A DNA stretch of 38,940 bases from an uncultured Ralstonia sp. (GCA_913056305.1 CAJXMR010000026.1:1-38940), one strand, 5' to 3'. Counted from the first letter of the stretch, positions 25,734 through 34,696 are shown. Numbers and translations are program-made. Notes: generated by a model not told the origin, from the sequence alone.

Positions 25734-26906
25734 TCACGCAAAGAACCGCGTCTTCAATGGCACCAGCGCGGCGCCGATCACGGTGGCGTTGCCGCTCGCC
25801 TCGCCCAGCACGAGCTTCGGCCGAGGCGGCGCGACACCGTAGCGATGCTTCTCCCAGAAGCGGGCACGCTCGATCAGCATCTTCCCGAGTTCGGGCGGCA
25901 GCTGGCCGCCAAAGACGATCGCTTGCGGATCGACCAGGCCGGCCACCGAGTTGATGACCCGGTCCAACGCCGGCAGGGTGCGTGCGATCCAGCTCTCTAC
26001 GCCGGGCCAGGCCGGATCGAAACGGCAGCGCAGGTCCTCGACCGACTCGACCTCGACGCCGTTCGCGCGCAACTCCCGGATCAGGTATTGCAGCGCCGGC
26101 CGTCGCTCGGCTTCCTCGTCAGTGAAGATCGTCATTTCGCCCGCGTTGCCGTGCGAGCCGAAATAGGGTTTGCCATCAATGACGGCGCCGCCACCGAACC
26201 CGTAGTTGAAGGACAGGTAGAAGAAATTGCGCGCCCACAGGCCGGCACCCAGCAGGCTTTCGCCGATGGCCGCCGTGGTCGCATTGTTCTCGATCCACAC
26301 CGGCAGCTTGAAGCAGCCTTCGAGGATGGGCGCCAGATCGATCAGCGACCAGTCCTGCAACGGCTCGGGCGCGTTGACCTGGCGGCGATCCCCGACGAAG
26401 AAGCCGGTCATCGCGAAACCGATCCCGATCACGCGCTCGCGCCGGACTTTGTTGCGCTTGAGCAGTTGACCGACCTCATCGTTCAATCGGGCGAGCGATG
26501 CGTCCCGCTGCGTCGGCGGCGTCGGGATCAGGATCTCTTCCACGATGTTGCAGCCCAGGTCTGCGAGACACAGTGCCATGGAATCGGTATTGACTGAGAT
26601 GCCGATGGTATAGGCCGCTTCGCGCACGAGCTCGATCCGCGGGCTGGGCTGCCCCCGGCCGTTCTTGACCGGCTCGCCCGCGCGCAGCAGGCCGCGCTCG
26701 ATCAGCTGTTCGACAAGACGGTGGATCGACTGCTGCGCAAGGTCCGTCTCCGAGGCAATCGCCGCGCGGGAAATCGCCCGGTGCCGGCGGACGATGTCGA
26801 GGATCATGCGCTCGCTGGCACTGGGAAAAAACGCATCGCTGGTGCGCGGCGTATTCTGTGCGGCCGCATCGGGCGCTGGCTCGAGACCTCTGGATTTGCT
26901 GGTCAT
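25734..26906 (-). CDS. ROK-family protein, probable transcriptional regulator
   Basis: 390 residues from the ATG at 26906; a TTG-initiated form from 27050 would add 48 residues, and neither start has a clear ribosome-binding site. An N-terminal winged helix (RMILDIVRRHRAISRAAIAS, then QQSIHRLVEQLIERGLL) precedes a sugar-kinase-like ROK domain with ENNATTAAIGE, FNYGFGGGAVIDG and GSHGNAGEMT. The Cys-rich zinc motif of NagC/Mlc-type repressors is absent, so it may bind its ligand differently. As last gene of the phosphodiester/lipid locus, 185 bases after the phosphatase gene, it probably senses an internalised product such as a sugar or inositol and controls the locus. Function is inferred. Confidence 0.82.
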   Translation of the reverse strand: MTSKSRGLEPAPDAAAQNTPRTSDAFFPSASERMILDIVRRHRAISRAAIASETDLAQQSIHRLVEQLIERGLLRAGEPVKNGRGQPSPRIELVREAAYTIGISVNTDSMALCLADLGCNIVEEILIPTPPTQRDASLARLNDEVGQLLKRNKVRRERVIGIGFAMTGFFVGDRRQVNAPEPLQDWSLIDLAPILEGCFKLPVWIENNATTAAIGESLLGAGLWARNFFYLSFNYGFGGGAVIDGKPYFGSHGNAGEMTIFTDEEAERRPALQYLIRELRANGVEVESVEDLRCRFDPAWPGVESWIARTLPALDRVINSVAGLVDPQAIVFGGQLPPELGKMLIERARFWEKHRYGVAPPRPKLVLGEASGNATVIGAALVPLKTRFFA

Positions 26907-27091
26907 GTAGGGGGGGCGGGGGATCGCGGCTACCGTAACGGCATGGGGCGCGTGTATTGCACCTGCTGCAGGCGGGCGTTCGTCGCGGTGTTCACATCGC
27001 GTATTCGGAGCGCCGGCCAGCGTAAGTTGATCAGGCAAAAATTCTAGCAAACCAATGTGTCGCGCTCGCGTGCCGGCGGGGCCACGTACGG

Positions 27092-27871
27092 TTACGTGTC
27101 ATTTCGCGCGGATGCCTGCCACAACGGTGTGACCACATCGACCAAGGCCCGGGTGCCGACCATCACGTCCATGCCGGCAGGTTTCGCGACGCCATCGACA
27201 TGCGTCTCCAGCCCGGCCTCGCGGCACAGGACAATGCTAGCCGCGATATCCCAGAGGCTGGTGTGGCGCTCCAGATAGCCGTCGACATAGCCCAGCGCGG
27301 CGAAGCCCAGGCCGATCGTTGCACAGCGGTAGCTTGCCACGCTCCAGTCGTGTTGCCGCAGCGTCTGGCTGAGTTGGGCGATTTCGGCGGCATCCCAATG
27401 GGCGTTCTCACCCATCGCTACAGCGCGCACTTCCGGAAACGGCACCTCGCGCCGCATCGGCAGGCCGTTGCAGACCAGCCCGAGCCCCAAGGCAGCACCG
27501 ATGCTCATGCCCAGGATGGGGTAGTGGATCGCGCCGACCACCGGTTCGCCATCGACCACCAGCCCGAGCGAAATGCCCCACAGCGGCGAGCCGCGCAGGA
27601 AATTGGCAGTGCCATCGATCGGGTCCACCAGCCAGCAGGTAGGGGCCAGTTCGCCGCCCAGCTCCTCACCCAGGACGGACTCACCGGGAAACGCCGAACC
27701 AAGACGCTCGCGGATCACGCGCTCGACCGCCAGATCCGCCTCGCTGACGAAATCGCGCGGGCCTTTGGCATGCATCGCCAACTGCGTGCGCTGCTGGAAC
27801 AAGCGCCGGGCGATCTCGCCCGCGGCTTCAACGATGGCGGTGGCGTGCCGGAGACGATCTTCTCGTTGCAT
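27092..27871 (-). CDS. Inositol-monophosphatase-family phosphatase
   Basis: Mg-dependent, Li-sensitive-type phosphatase fold, 259 residues; substrates in the family include inositol phosphates, histidinol phosphate, PAP and fructose bisphosphate. Metal-site motifs are complete: GEELGG at 68-73, WLVDPIDGTANF at 80-91 and SLWDIAAS at 205-212 (WD of the C-terminal motif). The start at 27871 gives a normal family N-terminus; the longer frame is a shadow over the permease gene. It follows the second permease by 59 bases, so it likely acts on the compound imported by the transporter, removing phosphate in the cytoplasm. Inositol phosphate or glycerol phosphate would fit. Confidence 0.9.
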   Translation of the reverse strand: MQREDRLRHATAIVEAAGEIARRLFQQRTQLAMHAKGPRDFVSEADLAVERVIRERLGSAFPGESVLGEELGGELAPTCWLVDPIDGTANFLRGSPLWGISLGLVVDGEPVVGAIHYPILGMSIGAALGLGLVCNGLPMRREVPFPEVRAVAMGENAHWDAAEIAQLSQTLRQHDWSVASYRCATIGLGFAALGYVDGYLERHTSLWDIAASIVLCREAGLETHVDGVAKPAGMDVMVGTRALVDVVTPLWQASARNDT

Positions 27872-27930
27872 GACGGTGTGTGAACGTTGAACGGTGAAAT
27901 GTAAGCAGGGTGCGCCGAGCCATGGCGGAT

Positions 27931-28848
27931 TCATTTGCCGGCGCCGATCACGCCTTTGACAAACCAGCGCTGCAGCAGCGCGATCACCAGCACGGGCGGG
28001 ACCAGCGCAACCAGCGCCGCTGCCATGACCAGGTTCCATTCCGGCAACTGGCTCGCCTCGGTCGGGAAGAAGCTGGCCACGCCCACGGCGATCGTGCGCA
28101 TGCTGCCCTGGTTCGTGACCACGAGCGGCCACATGTATTCCTTCCACGTGGTGATGAAGGCGATGGTGCCGAGCGCGGCCAGGTTGGTCTTCGACAGGGG
28201 CAGCAGGATGTCGATGAAGAAACGCATCGGTCCGGCGCCGTCGATGCGTGCCGCTTCCGACAATTCCGCCGGCACGGTCTGGTAGAACTGCCGGAACAGA
28301 AAGGTGCCGGTGGCCGAAGCCACCAGCGGCAGCGACAGGCCGGCATAGGTGTCGAGCAGGTTCAGCGACGGCATGATCCGGATGCCGGCCAGCGACGCAA
28401 TGAGCGTGTCCAGGCCGGTCGTACGCAGCACCGCCTTCAGCGGCTCGTATAGGTCGGAGGCCACGGCATAGGTGGGGACGATGCGGACCTCGAGCGGCAG
28501 GAGCAGCGTGATGAAGACGCTCCAGAAGATCAGGTGCCGCAGCGGCGAGCGGAAGTAGACGACGGCGTAGGCGGTGACCGACGACAGCGTGAGCTTGCCT
28601 ACCACCACCACGCTCGACACGACCAGGCTGTTGAACAGCATGCGGCCGATGTTCACGCGCCGCGCGACTTCCCGGATGTTGTCCAGCAGGTGCGCACCGG
28701 GCAGCAGCGCGACACCATTGTCGAGCAGTTGCTGGTTCGGCACCGAGGCCGAACAGAACGCCACATACAGCGGCCCCAACGCGAACAGCACCCCCAGCAC
28801 CAGGATCGCGTAGCAGCACAGATGGAAGGCGCGATGACGTTCGACCAT
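27931..28848 (-). CDS. ABC transporter permease, UgpE/MalG type
   Basis: Inner-membrane permease subunit of a CUT1-class importer, 305 residues with about six hydrophobic helices. The EAA loop that contacts the ATPase is ELSEAARIDGAGPMRFFIDILLP. The family-typical second-permease N-terminus (LVLGVLFALGPLYVAF) is present. The start at 28848 lies 2 bases after the first permease's stop, so the two are translationally coupled. It would form the channel with the 28851-29735 product. No ATPase gene lies in the cluster. Confidence 0.9.
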   Translation of the reverse strand: MVERHRAFHLCCYAILVLGVLFALGPLYVAFCSASVPNQQLLDNGVALLPGAHLLDNIREVARRVNIGRMLFNSLVVSSVVVVGKLTLSSVTAYAVVYFRSPLRHLIFWSVFITLLLPLEVRIVPTYAVASDLYEPLKAVLRTTGLDTLIASLAGIRIMPSLNLLDTYAGLSLPLVASATGTFLFRQFYQTVPAELSEAARIDGAGPMRFFIDILLPLSKTNLAALGTIAFITTWKEYMWPLVVTNQGSMRTIAVGVASFFPTEASQLPEWNLVMAAALVALVPPVLVIALLQRWFVKGVIGAGK

Positions 28849-28850
28849 GG

Positions 28851-29735
28851 TCAGTGCTGGCCTTGACCGCGCTCGAATGCGCGGAACTGCACGAAGGTGA
28901 GCATCACCACGCCGATCATCAGGATGACCGACAGCGTTGATGAGCCGGACAGATCGAGCCCGACAAAGCCATCCGAGAAAATCTTGTAGGACAGGATCTC
29001 GGTCGCCTCGCCCGGTCCGCCGCGCGTGAGCGTATCGATGATCCCGAAGCTGTTGGTGAAGCTCTCCAGCATGTTGATGACGAACACGAAGAGTACGAAC
29101 GGCGCGAGCAACGGCAGCTGGATATCCACGAAGCGGCGCACCGGGCCCGCGCCGTCGATTGCGGCGGCGGCCAGATAGTCGTCCGGCACCGACTGCAGCG
29201 CGGCGGTGAAGATCACGAAATTGAATGGGATCTGTGTCCACGCAAAGGCCAGGGTGACCATCAGCAGGGCATCACTGCCGTTGACATGTGGCGCCCACAG
29301 CCCTGGCCAGATCTGGTTGAACCAGCCCAGCGGCCCCGCGACGGGACTCATGAGGTAGCGCAGGATGACGCCGAGTACCGCGCCGGCCACTGCATACGGC
29401 CAGATCAACAGATGGCGCAAGACCTTGCTGCCGCGCAGGCTGAGGCTGGCGCATGCGGCCAGCACCAGCGCCGCGACCACGGCCAGCCCGACACCGCCGG
29501 CAATGAACAGCGCCGTGGCACGCAGCGAGGCATGGAAGCCAGGGTCCGTCAGCACGCGCCAGTAGTTCTGCAACCCGACAAAGACCGAGCCATTGCCGAA
29601 GGGCCGCTCCAGATGCAACGACCACCAGATCGCCTTGCACGCCGGCCAGTAGAAGAACAGCGCGGCAAGCGCCAGCTGTGGCGCAGCCAGCGCAAGCGGC
29701 AGCCATCGGTGCGGGAAGGGAGCAGTCGGCTTCAT
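28851..29735 (-). CDS. ABC transporter permease, UgpA/MalF type
   Basis: First inner-membrane permease subunit of the importer, 294 residues and about six helices. Seen are the N-terminal LALAALFFYWPACKAIWWSL, YAVAGAVLGVILRYLMSPVAGPLGW, the EAA loop DDYLAAAAIDGAGPVRRFVDIQLP, and TRGGPGEATEILSYKIF, a pattern shared with UgpA. AGGAG sits before the ATG. It lies 8 bases after the binding-protein gene. The UgpA likeness suggests glycerol-3-phosphate, glycerophosphodiester or a related phosphate ester as substrate. Confidence 0.9.
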   Translation of the reverse strand: MKPTAPFPHRWLPLALAAPQLALAALFFYWPACKAIWWSLHLERPFGNGSVFVGLQNYWRVLTDPGFHASLRATALFIAGGVGLAVVAALVLAACASLSLRGSKVLRHLLIWPYAVAGAVLGVILRYLMSPVAGPLGWFNQIWPGLWAPHVNGSDALLMVTLAFAWTQIPFNFVIFTAALQSVPDDYLAAAAIDGAGPVRRFVDIQLPLLAPFVLFVFVINMLESFTNSFGIIDTLTRGGPGEATEILSYKIFSDGFVGLDLSGSSTLSVILMIGVVMLTFVQFRAFERGQGQH

Positions 29736-29743
29736 GTGATCTC

Positions 29744-31063
29744 CTAGGGCGGCGCTACGCCGGCATAGGTGTCCTTGAATCGTTGCAGCAACTGATCGCC
29801 GCGCGCCTTGGCGCGGTCAAGCGCCTGATCCATGGTCTGCTTGCCTGCGAAGGCCTTCTGGACCTCAGCCTGCCAGGCAAGACGGAACTGCGGCATGAAG
29901 CCAAGCCGGGCGCCCTCGTTGTCCTCACCGGGGGACACGCTGAGCGACGCCAGGCCCGTTGCGATCGGCGCCAGTGCGGCAGCATCCTCGCCGCCCAACA
30001 TCATGAGAGCACGGGCAGCGCGATGTGTGAGGGGCAGGTAACCCGTCCGGAGGGAGAAAGCGATCTGCTGCTCAGGCTGCCGAAGATAGTCGAAGAAGGC
30101 GGCAACGCCCCGGTAGACCGCCGCGCTGTGTCCCTTCATGACCCACAGCGAAGCGCCGCCGACGACGGTGTTGTGGCGCTGCGTGCCCGCATAGGTCGGG
30201 ACCATGCCGACTGCGGCATCGACGCGCTTGCTGGCTCGGATGCCGCTCCACGCACTGGTCGATTCGACCGACAGCGCGCACTCCCCGGTGGCGAATGCGA
30301 GCGTCTGGTTGCCGGCCCGTGTGTCCGCGGCGTCGATGAGCAGGCCGCGTGCGCGCCAGCGCATGACGTCATTCATCAAGCGGCGATGCACGCCGGTGTT
30401 GAACACGTAGCGGGCGTCGAGCCCCTGGCGGCCGTTGTGCTGCGTGGCAATCGGCGCGCCTTGCGAGGCGCTGGTCTGCTCCAGCATCTTCCACGGATCG
30501 TAGTCCGTGACCGCCGGGCACACGCTGCCGGCGGCCTTGAGTTTTTCTGCCGCCGCTTCGAATGCCTCCCAGGTTTGCGGCGCCTGGGCGATACCCGCCA
30601 CGGCCAGCCATGCCTTGTTGGCGTACAGGACCTGCGTCGAGACGTTGAAGGGCAGGGAGTAGGGGTGGCCGGCGGCGTCGGCGTAGTAGCGCCGTACCAC
30701 GGCGAGGTCGTCGGACCAGCCGAGGGTGTCTCCCGCCTCGTGCATCAGGCGGTCGACCGGATAGATGGCGCCGCTGAGCATCATGTCGAGCGTGCCGACA
30801 TCGTAGATCTCGACCACAGCCGGTTGCCGGCCGGCCCGGTAAGCCGCGACGACCTTCTGCATCGTCTGCTCATACGTGCCCTGCGACACACAGTGCACGC
30901 GATGCTGATGTTGCGCAGCGTTGAAGCCGGCGCACAGCGATTCGATTGCCTCGGCAATCGGGCCGCTGTGGCCATACCAGAAGTCGAACTCCGCTGCCGC
31001 CGCTATCGGCGAGGCCACCCAAAGGGCGGTGGCAAGGGTGGCGGCGAACAGCGCAGGCTTCAT
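29744..31063 (-). CDS. ABC transporter periplasmic binding protein, UgpB-like
   Basis: Extracytoplasmic solute-binding protein of 439 residues. The start at 31063 gives a clean signal peptide (about 24 residues, cleavage near AAAA-EF); the longer frame is a shadow over the phospholipase gene. The mature part begins EFDFWYGHSGPIAEAIESL and contains GTYEQTMQKVVAAYRAGRQP and VVEIYDVGTLDMMLSGAIYP, closely resembling UgpB from memory (NYEQSL... and VYEVGT...). LPFNVSTQVLYANKAW also fits. It probably presents glycerol-phosphate or a phosphodiester to the permeases. It follows the phospholipase gene by 11 bases. Confidence 0.9.
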   Translation of the reverse strand: MKPALFAATLATALWVASPIAAAAEFDFWYGHSGPIAEAIESLCAGFNAAQHQHRVHCVSQGTYEQTMQKVVAAYRAGRQPAVVEIYDVGTLDMMLSGAIYPVDRLMHEAGDTLGWSDDLAVVRRYYADAAGHPYSLPFNVSTQVLYANKAWLAVAGIAQAPQTWEAFEAAAEKLKAAGSVCPAVTDYDPWKMLEQTSASQGAPIATQHNGRQGLDARYVFNTGVHRRLMNDVMRWRARGLLIDAADTRAGNQTLAFATGECALSVESTSAWSGIRASKRVDAAVGMVPTYAGTQRHNTVVGGASLWVMKGHSAAVYRGVAAFFDYLRQPEQQIAFSLRTGYLPLTHRAARALMMLGGEDAAALAPIATGLASLSVSPGEDNEGARLGFMPQFRLAWQAEVQKAFAGKQTMDQALDRAKARGDQLLQRFKDTYAGVAPP

Positions 31064-31074
31064 TCCATCAGCGT

Positions 31075-33213
31075 TCAGGGTGCGCGCGGCCGGTCTGGCG
31101 AGGCAGGCGGGCTGCTGTCTCGGCTCAGTGCCGGATCGGTCTTGCCTGGCTTGCCGGTTTCGACGTGCCCGGCGTAGCGCCGTGCAAAGTCGGCGGGATT
31201 GTCGGCTGCGACAGTCAGGTCGTACCAAGCATCGCTGGATGATAGCGCCCAGTTGATCTCGATGCGTCCCCCGGCCGGCAGGTGATGGCGACGTGCCTGG
31301 GCGCCGTAGGCGTTGTCGGTCACAGTCAGCGTGCGGGCGACGGTGTCGTGGTTGGACAGCTCCAGCCGCAGGTCGCCGACGGCCGGAACGTAGTTGGTCC
31401 TCACCTCGAGCACCGCGCCTGCGGGTGCTGCGGCATGAGCCCGGCCGGAGACGCGGCGCAGGAAGCCGTTGGGCCCCAGGATTTCCAGGTCGTAGCTGCC
31501 ATCGGTTGTCAGTGGCCAAACGCCTGCCAACTGGGTGTTGGCGTCGACGGTATAGCGTTTGGGGGCCGCATCGCTGGCGTGGTCGAACACATGGAAGACC
31601 GCGCCGACGCTGCCGCTGTTGACGAACTGCAGCTGGACCGACTGGCTCGCCGTATCGATCTTGGCGTGCGTGTGCAACACGTATGGCAATGCGCGCGTGC
31701 GCCGTTGCACAGGCTCCTGACGGTGCAGCGTCTGCGCTTGCGGCGGGTGCGGCGCGGGTAGGCCCGGCTGCATGGCGTGCGACGCGAGGAATGCGCGCGC
31801 ATCCGGCAGCGCAGGGATCTGCGCGTCCGGCGTGGCGAAGTCGAACGCCAAGGTCAGGTCGCCGCACACGGCCCGGCGCCACGCGCTGATGTTCGGCTCA
31901 TGCACGCCAAAGCGCGCCTCCAGGAAGCGGATGACCGACGTGTGGTCGAACACCTGCGAGCACACCGCACCGCCTTTGGACCACGGCGAGATGGCCAGCA
32001 GCGGCACGCGTGCGCCCAGGCCGAACGGCAAGCCATCCTGCGCATGGATTTCCGCGGCCACGTCGACATTCGATGCGCCTTGTTCGGGCGTGGCCGCCGG
32101 CATGGGCGGCAGCACGTGGTCGAAGAAGCCGTCGTTCTCGTCGTACATCACCAGCAGGACGGTCTTGCTCCAGGTGTCCGGGTTGGCCGTCAGCGCGTCG
32201 AGCACGAACGCGATAAATGACGCGCCGTCGGCCGGCGTCCACTGGGGGTGTTCGGAGCAGTTGTGCGGCGGCATCACCCAGGAGACCTGCGGGAGCCTGC
32301 CGGCCTTGGCATCGGCGGCGAACACGCTGGGTGGCCGGTGCGTCATCGCGTTGCGGTACAGGGGCGAATCTTCCGGTGCGTTGGCGAACTGCTGGAAGAA
32401 GCGCAGCACGTTGAAGCAACTGACCGACGCATTCGGGTCTTCCGGATGCGGATCGTTGCGCCTGCGGATGCCGTCCTGCACGTCGATGGGGAAGGGGCCG
32501 TCCTGGTCGATCCCCTGGTAGACCCGCCACGACACCCCGGCAGCTTCCAGCCGTTCCGGATAGGTGGTGTAGGAGACCGGTGGGCCGTTGCGCGGCTGGA
32601 AATCGCGGCCTTCGGCCGGCTGGTCCTTCATCGGGCCACCGTGGGTTCCAAACGGATCGATGGTGCCGGCCATCAGGTGCGAGCGGTTCGGGTTGGTGGC
32701 GCCGGGCAGCGAGCAGAAATAGGCGTCGCACACCGTAAACGCATCGGCCAGCGCGAAGTGGTAGGGGATGTCCTGGCGCGTGTAGTGCCCCATCGTCAGC
32801 ACGCCCTTGGCCGGAATCCAGTTGTCGTACAGGCCGCCGGCCCACGCGGCGTGCCCATCGACCCAGCCGTGCGGCAACGAGTGGACGCGCTGGGAGGCCG
32901 TGCTGTGGCTCGGCATGTGGAACGGCAGCACGGTCCCGCCCTGGCCGTCGGGCTGCTCCCAGATGGTGCGCTTGCCGCGTAGCGGCGCGGTGTGCCGGTC
33001 ATTGAATCCGCGCACGCCTCCCAGCGTGCCGAAGTAGTGATCGAACGAACGATTCTCCTGCATCAAGATGACAACGTGCTGCACGTCGTGGATCGTGCCG
33101 GTGGGGGAGGCGGCCGGCAGGGCCAGCGCGCGCCGGATCGAGAGCGGCAGGGCGCCGAGCCCGGCTGCCATGCCAACGCTGGCGCCCGCTTTGAGAAGGT
33201 CGCGTCGGTTCAT
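31075..33213 (-). CDS. Tat-exported phospholipase C (PlcN-like phosphoesterase)
   Basis: Cleaves phospholipids to diacylglycerol and a phosphorylated head group, outside the cytoplasm. It opens with a Tat signal (MNRRDLLKAG then a hydrophobic stretch to about residue 33). The catalytic phosphoesterase domain (about 44-470) has ENRSFDHYFG at 53-62, LPGATNPNRSHLMAG with the presumed Thr173 nucleophile, DENDGFFDHV at 358-367, SPWSKGG, and FDHTSVIRFLEARFG. Two copies of the bacterial PLC C-terminal domain fill about 500-690. The 712 residues match the non-haemolytic PlcN class in length. Head-group specificity is not readable. AGGAG precedes the ATG, and the start overlaps the upstream 2H phosphoesterase stop (ATGA). 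Confidence 0.92.
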   Translation of the reverse strand: MNRRDLLKAGASVGMAAGLGALPLSIRRALALPAASPTGTIHDVQHVVILMQENRSFDHYFGTLGGVRGFNDRHTAPLRGKRTIWEQPDGQGGTVLPFHMPSHSTASQRVHSLPHGWVDGHAAWAGGLYDNWIPAKGVLTMGHYTRQDIPYHFALADAFTVCDAYFCSLPGATNPNRSHLMAGTIDPFGTHGGPMKDQPAEGRDFQPRNGPPVSYTTYPERLEAAGVSWRVYQGIDQDGPFPIDVQDGIRRRNDPHPEDPNASVSCFNVLRFFQQFANAPEDSPLYRNAMTHRPPSVFAADAKAGRLPQVSWVMPPHNCSEHPQWTPADGASFIAFVLDALTANPDTWSKTVLLVMYDENDGFFDHVLPPMPAATPEQGASNVDVAAEIHAQDGLPFGLGARVPLLAISPWSKGGAVCSQVFDHTSVIRFLEARFGVHEPNISAWRRAVCGDLTLAFDFATPDAQIPALPDARAFLASHAMQPGLPAPHPPQAQTLHRQEPVQRRTRALPYVLHTHAKIDTASQSVQLQFVNSGSVGAVFHVFDHASDAAPKRYTVDANTQLAGVWPLTTDGSYDLEILGPNGFLRRVSGRAHAAAPAGAVLEVRTNYVPAVGDLRLELSNHDTVARTLTVTDNAYGAQARRHHLPAGGRIEINWALSSSDAWYDLTVAADNPADFARRYAGHVETGKPGKTDPALSRDSSPPASPDRPRAP

Positions 33214-33956
33214 TGTGTTTCTCCTGCGATGTGTGCGGCTTGCGGCGGCGGCGTCATGGATTCGCTCCCGAGGTACAGGCGCGTTTCGAAGGCGTGCATG
33301 TCGTCAAAGACGCAGAACTCGGGCGGCCCGAATTCAACGACCGGAACCTGGCGCCGGATCCATTCGAAGCATGCGGCCTGCTGCTTGAGATACGCGTCGG
33401 TCGCAGCCGGCGTCATTGCCTTGATGGGGTAGGCAAGCGTGATGTGGAACACGTAGTCGTTGTGGATCGGGTGCCGGATCGACAGGCAGTCGGACAACCG
33501 GTCACGCAGGGTGCGCAGCTTGCGGTTCTCCTCGGCGTCGATCGGGGTGAGCGTCATGACGCCAGCGCTGTGCTGGGCGCTGCCATCGGCGATCACCATG
33601 CGCAACGGCAACTCGCAGGCAGGATCGAAGCGCGCCAGCTTCTGCTCGAAACGGCGCGTGCACTGATCGACCGGCGCATCGAGCTGGACATCGGCGGGCC
33701 AGGCAAGCGGCGCGCGAATGTGATCGGTGACGCCCTCGAACACCGTCATGTGATAGCTCTCGGGTGGCAGGAAGGTCAGGCAGTCGGCCGCTTTACCGGC
33801 GTTCAGCTGATCGCGCGCGGCAATCAGTGCGCTCCACAAAACACCGGGGCGCGGCACATGGCAGAGGATCGTGTTGCCCGGGTAGTGGCGGACGCTGCCA
33901 TCGCGGTTGAACTTGACGCCGACGTGATGAAGGTCGAACGGAAGGTTGTTGGACAT
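33210..33956 (-). CDS. DUF1868-type 2H phosphoesterase
   Basis: 248 residues of the 2H (2'-5' RNA ligase-like) superfamily. Two HxT catalytic motifs are seen: YHMTVFEG (His69, Thr71) and FHITLAYP (His171, Thr173). Members hydrolyse or ligate 2',3'-cyclic or similar cyclic phosphodiesters; the DUF1868 branch has no function I know of. There is no signal peptide, so it is probably cytoplasmic. It lies 29 bases after tonB and overlaps the phospholipase gene by 4 bases, so it is clearly part of the locus. It may open a cyclic phosphate made from the imported compound. No clear ribosome-binding site is seen. Confidence 0.8.
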   Translation of the reverse strand: MSNNLPFDLHHVGVKFNRDGSVRHYPGNTILCHVPRPGVLWSALIAARDQLNAGKAADCLTFLPPESYHMTVFEGVTDHIRAPLAWPADVQLDAPVDQCTRRFEQKLARFDPACELPLRMVIADGSAQHSAGVMTLTPIDAEENRKLRTLRDRLSDCLSIRHPIHNDYVFHITLAYPIKAMTPAATDAYLKQQAACFEWIRRQVPVVEFGPPEFCVFDDMHAFETRLYLGSESMTPPPQAAHIAGETQ

Positions 33957-33985
33957 GCGGGTGTTGCGCGGTCGTGAGTTGCTCG

Positions 33986-34687
33986 TTAGTTGCTGAGCCG
34001 GAAACGCAGCTCGATCTCCCCGACCATGCCGCCTTCGTTGGGGGAGAACTTCCAGCGCATCAGGGCGCGGATGGCTTCCTGGTCGAAGAGCTTGGGGGGC
34101 TGTGCGCTGACGATCTTCACTGCCGAGACGCTGCCGTCGGCCTCGATCGTCGCGCGCGCGACCACCACGCCCTCGGTGTTGCTGGCCAGGGCGCGCGGCG
34201 GATAGTCGGGTTCGACGCGCACGAGCGGCACGAGACCGCGACGTACGCCGCTCGGCTTTTCGGGAGCCTTGTCCCGCTGCACTGGACTAGGTGACGGTGC
34301 GGGCGCTGCTGCCGGTGCCTCGACCGGTTTGGCATCCGTCGTCGGTGTCGGCACAGGGGCGGCACTCGGCGCATTCGCCACGGGTTTCGGCGCGGGCGCC
34401 GGCTTGGCCTTGGGAGGGGTAGGTTTCGGTTTCGGTGCCGATTGCATCGGTGTCGGCGGCGCCGGGTCGGGCTCGCCCGGTACATCTGCAATGGTCACCA
34501 GCCGCGCGATCTTCACCGGTGCCGGTGCAGGCGGCACGGGCGGGTCAGCGCGCCGGCCAAGCGTCACGGCAATCAGCCCCGCTTCGAGCACCAGCGCAAT
34601 CGCCAGCGCCGCAGGCAGCCGCAGCCCGGAGGGCAGGTCGGGGGCCGGCTGCGGCAGTCGCGCGGTTGCCGGCAAGGACGAACTCAT
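33986..34687 (-). CDS. tonB: TonB-family energy transducer
   Basis: Carries proton-motive energy from ExbBD to the outer-membrane receptor. The 233 residues show an N-terminal membrane anchor (about 25-45, LRLPAALAIALVLEAGLIAV), a Pro/Lys/Ala-rich periplasmic linker (about 50-145, PKPKPTPPKAKPAPAPKP), and the C-terminal TonB domain (LVRVEPDYPPRALASNTEGV, FDQEAIRALMRWKFSP). It lies 9 bases after exbD. A dedicated TonB for one receptor suggests the system works apart from the general TonB. Confidence 0.92.
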   Translation of the reverse strand: MSSSLPATARLPQPAPDLPSGLRLPAALAIALVLEAGLIAVTLGRRADPPVPPAPAPVKIARLVTIADVPGEPDPAPPTPMQSAPKPKPTPPKAKPAPAPKPVANAPSAAPVPTPTTDAKPVEAPAAAPAPSPSPVQRDKAPEKPSGVRRGLVPLVRVEPDYPPRALASNTEGVVVARATIEADGSVSAVKIVSAQPPKLFDQEAIRALMRWKFSPNEGGMVGEIELRFRLSN

Positions 34688-34696
34688 GGCATCACC

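Noticed and set aside
27092-28819. 575-residue reading of the IMPase gene
   Set aside because: The upstream part is an out-of-frame shadow of the permease gene; family alignment starts at 27871.
27931-29241. 436-residue reading of the second permease
   Set aside because: The N-terminal 131 residues are a shadow of the first permease; the true start at 28848 is 2 bases after its stop.
29744-31882. 712-residue reading of the binding protein
   Set aside because: The extension is a shadow over the phospholipase gene; the signal peptide starts at 31063.
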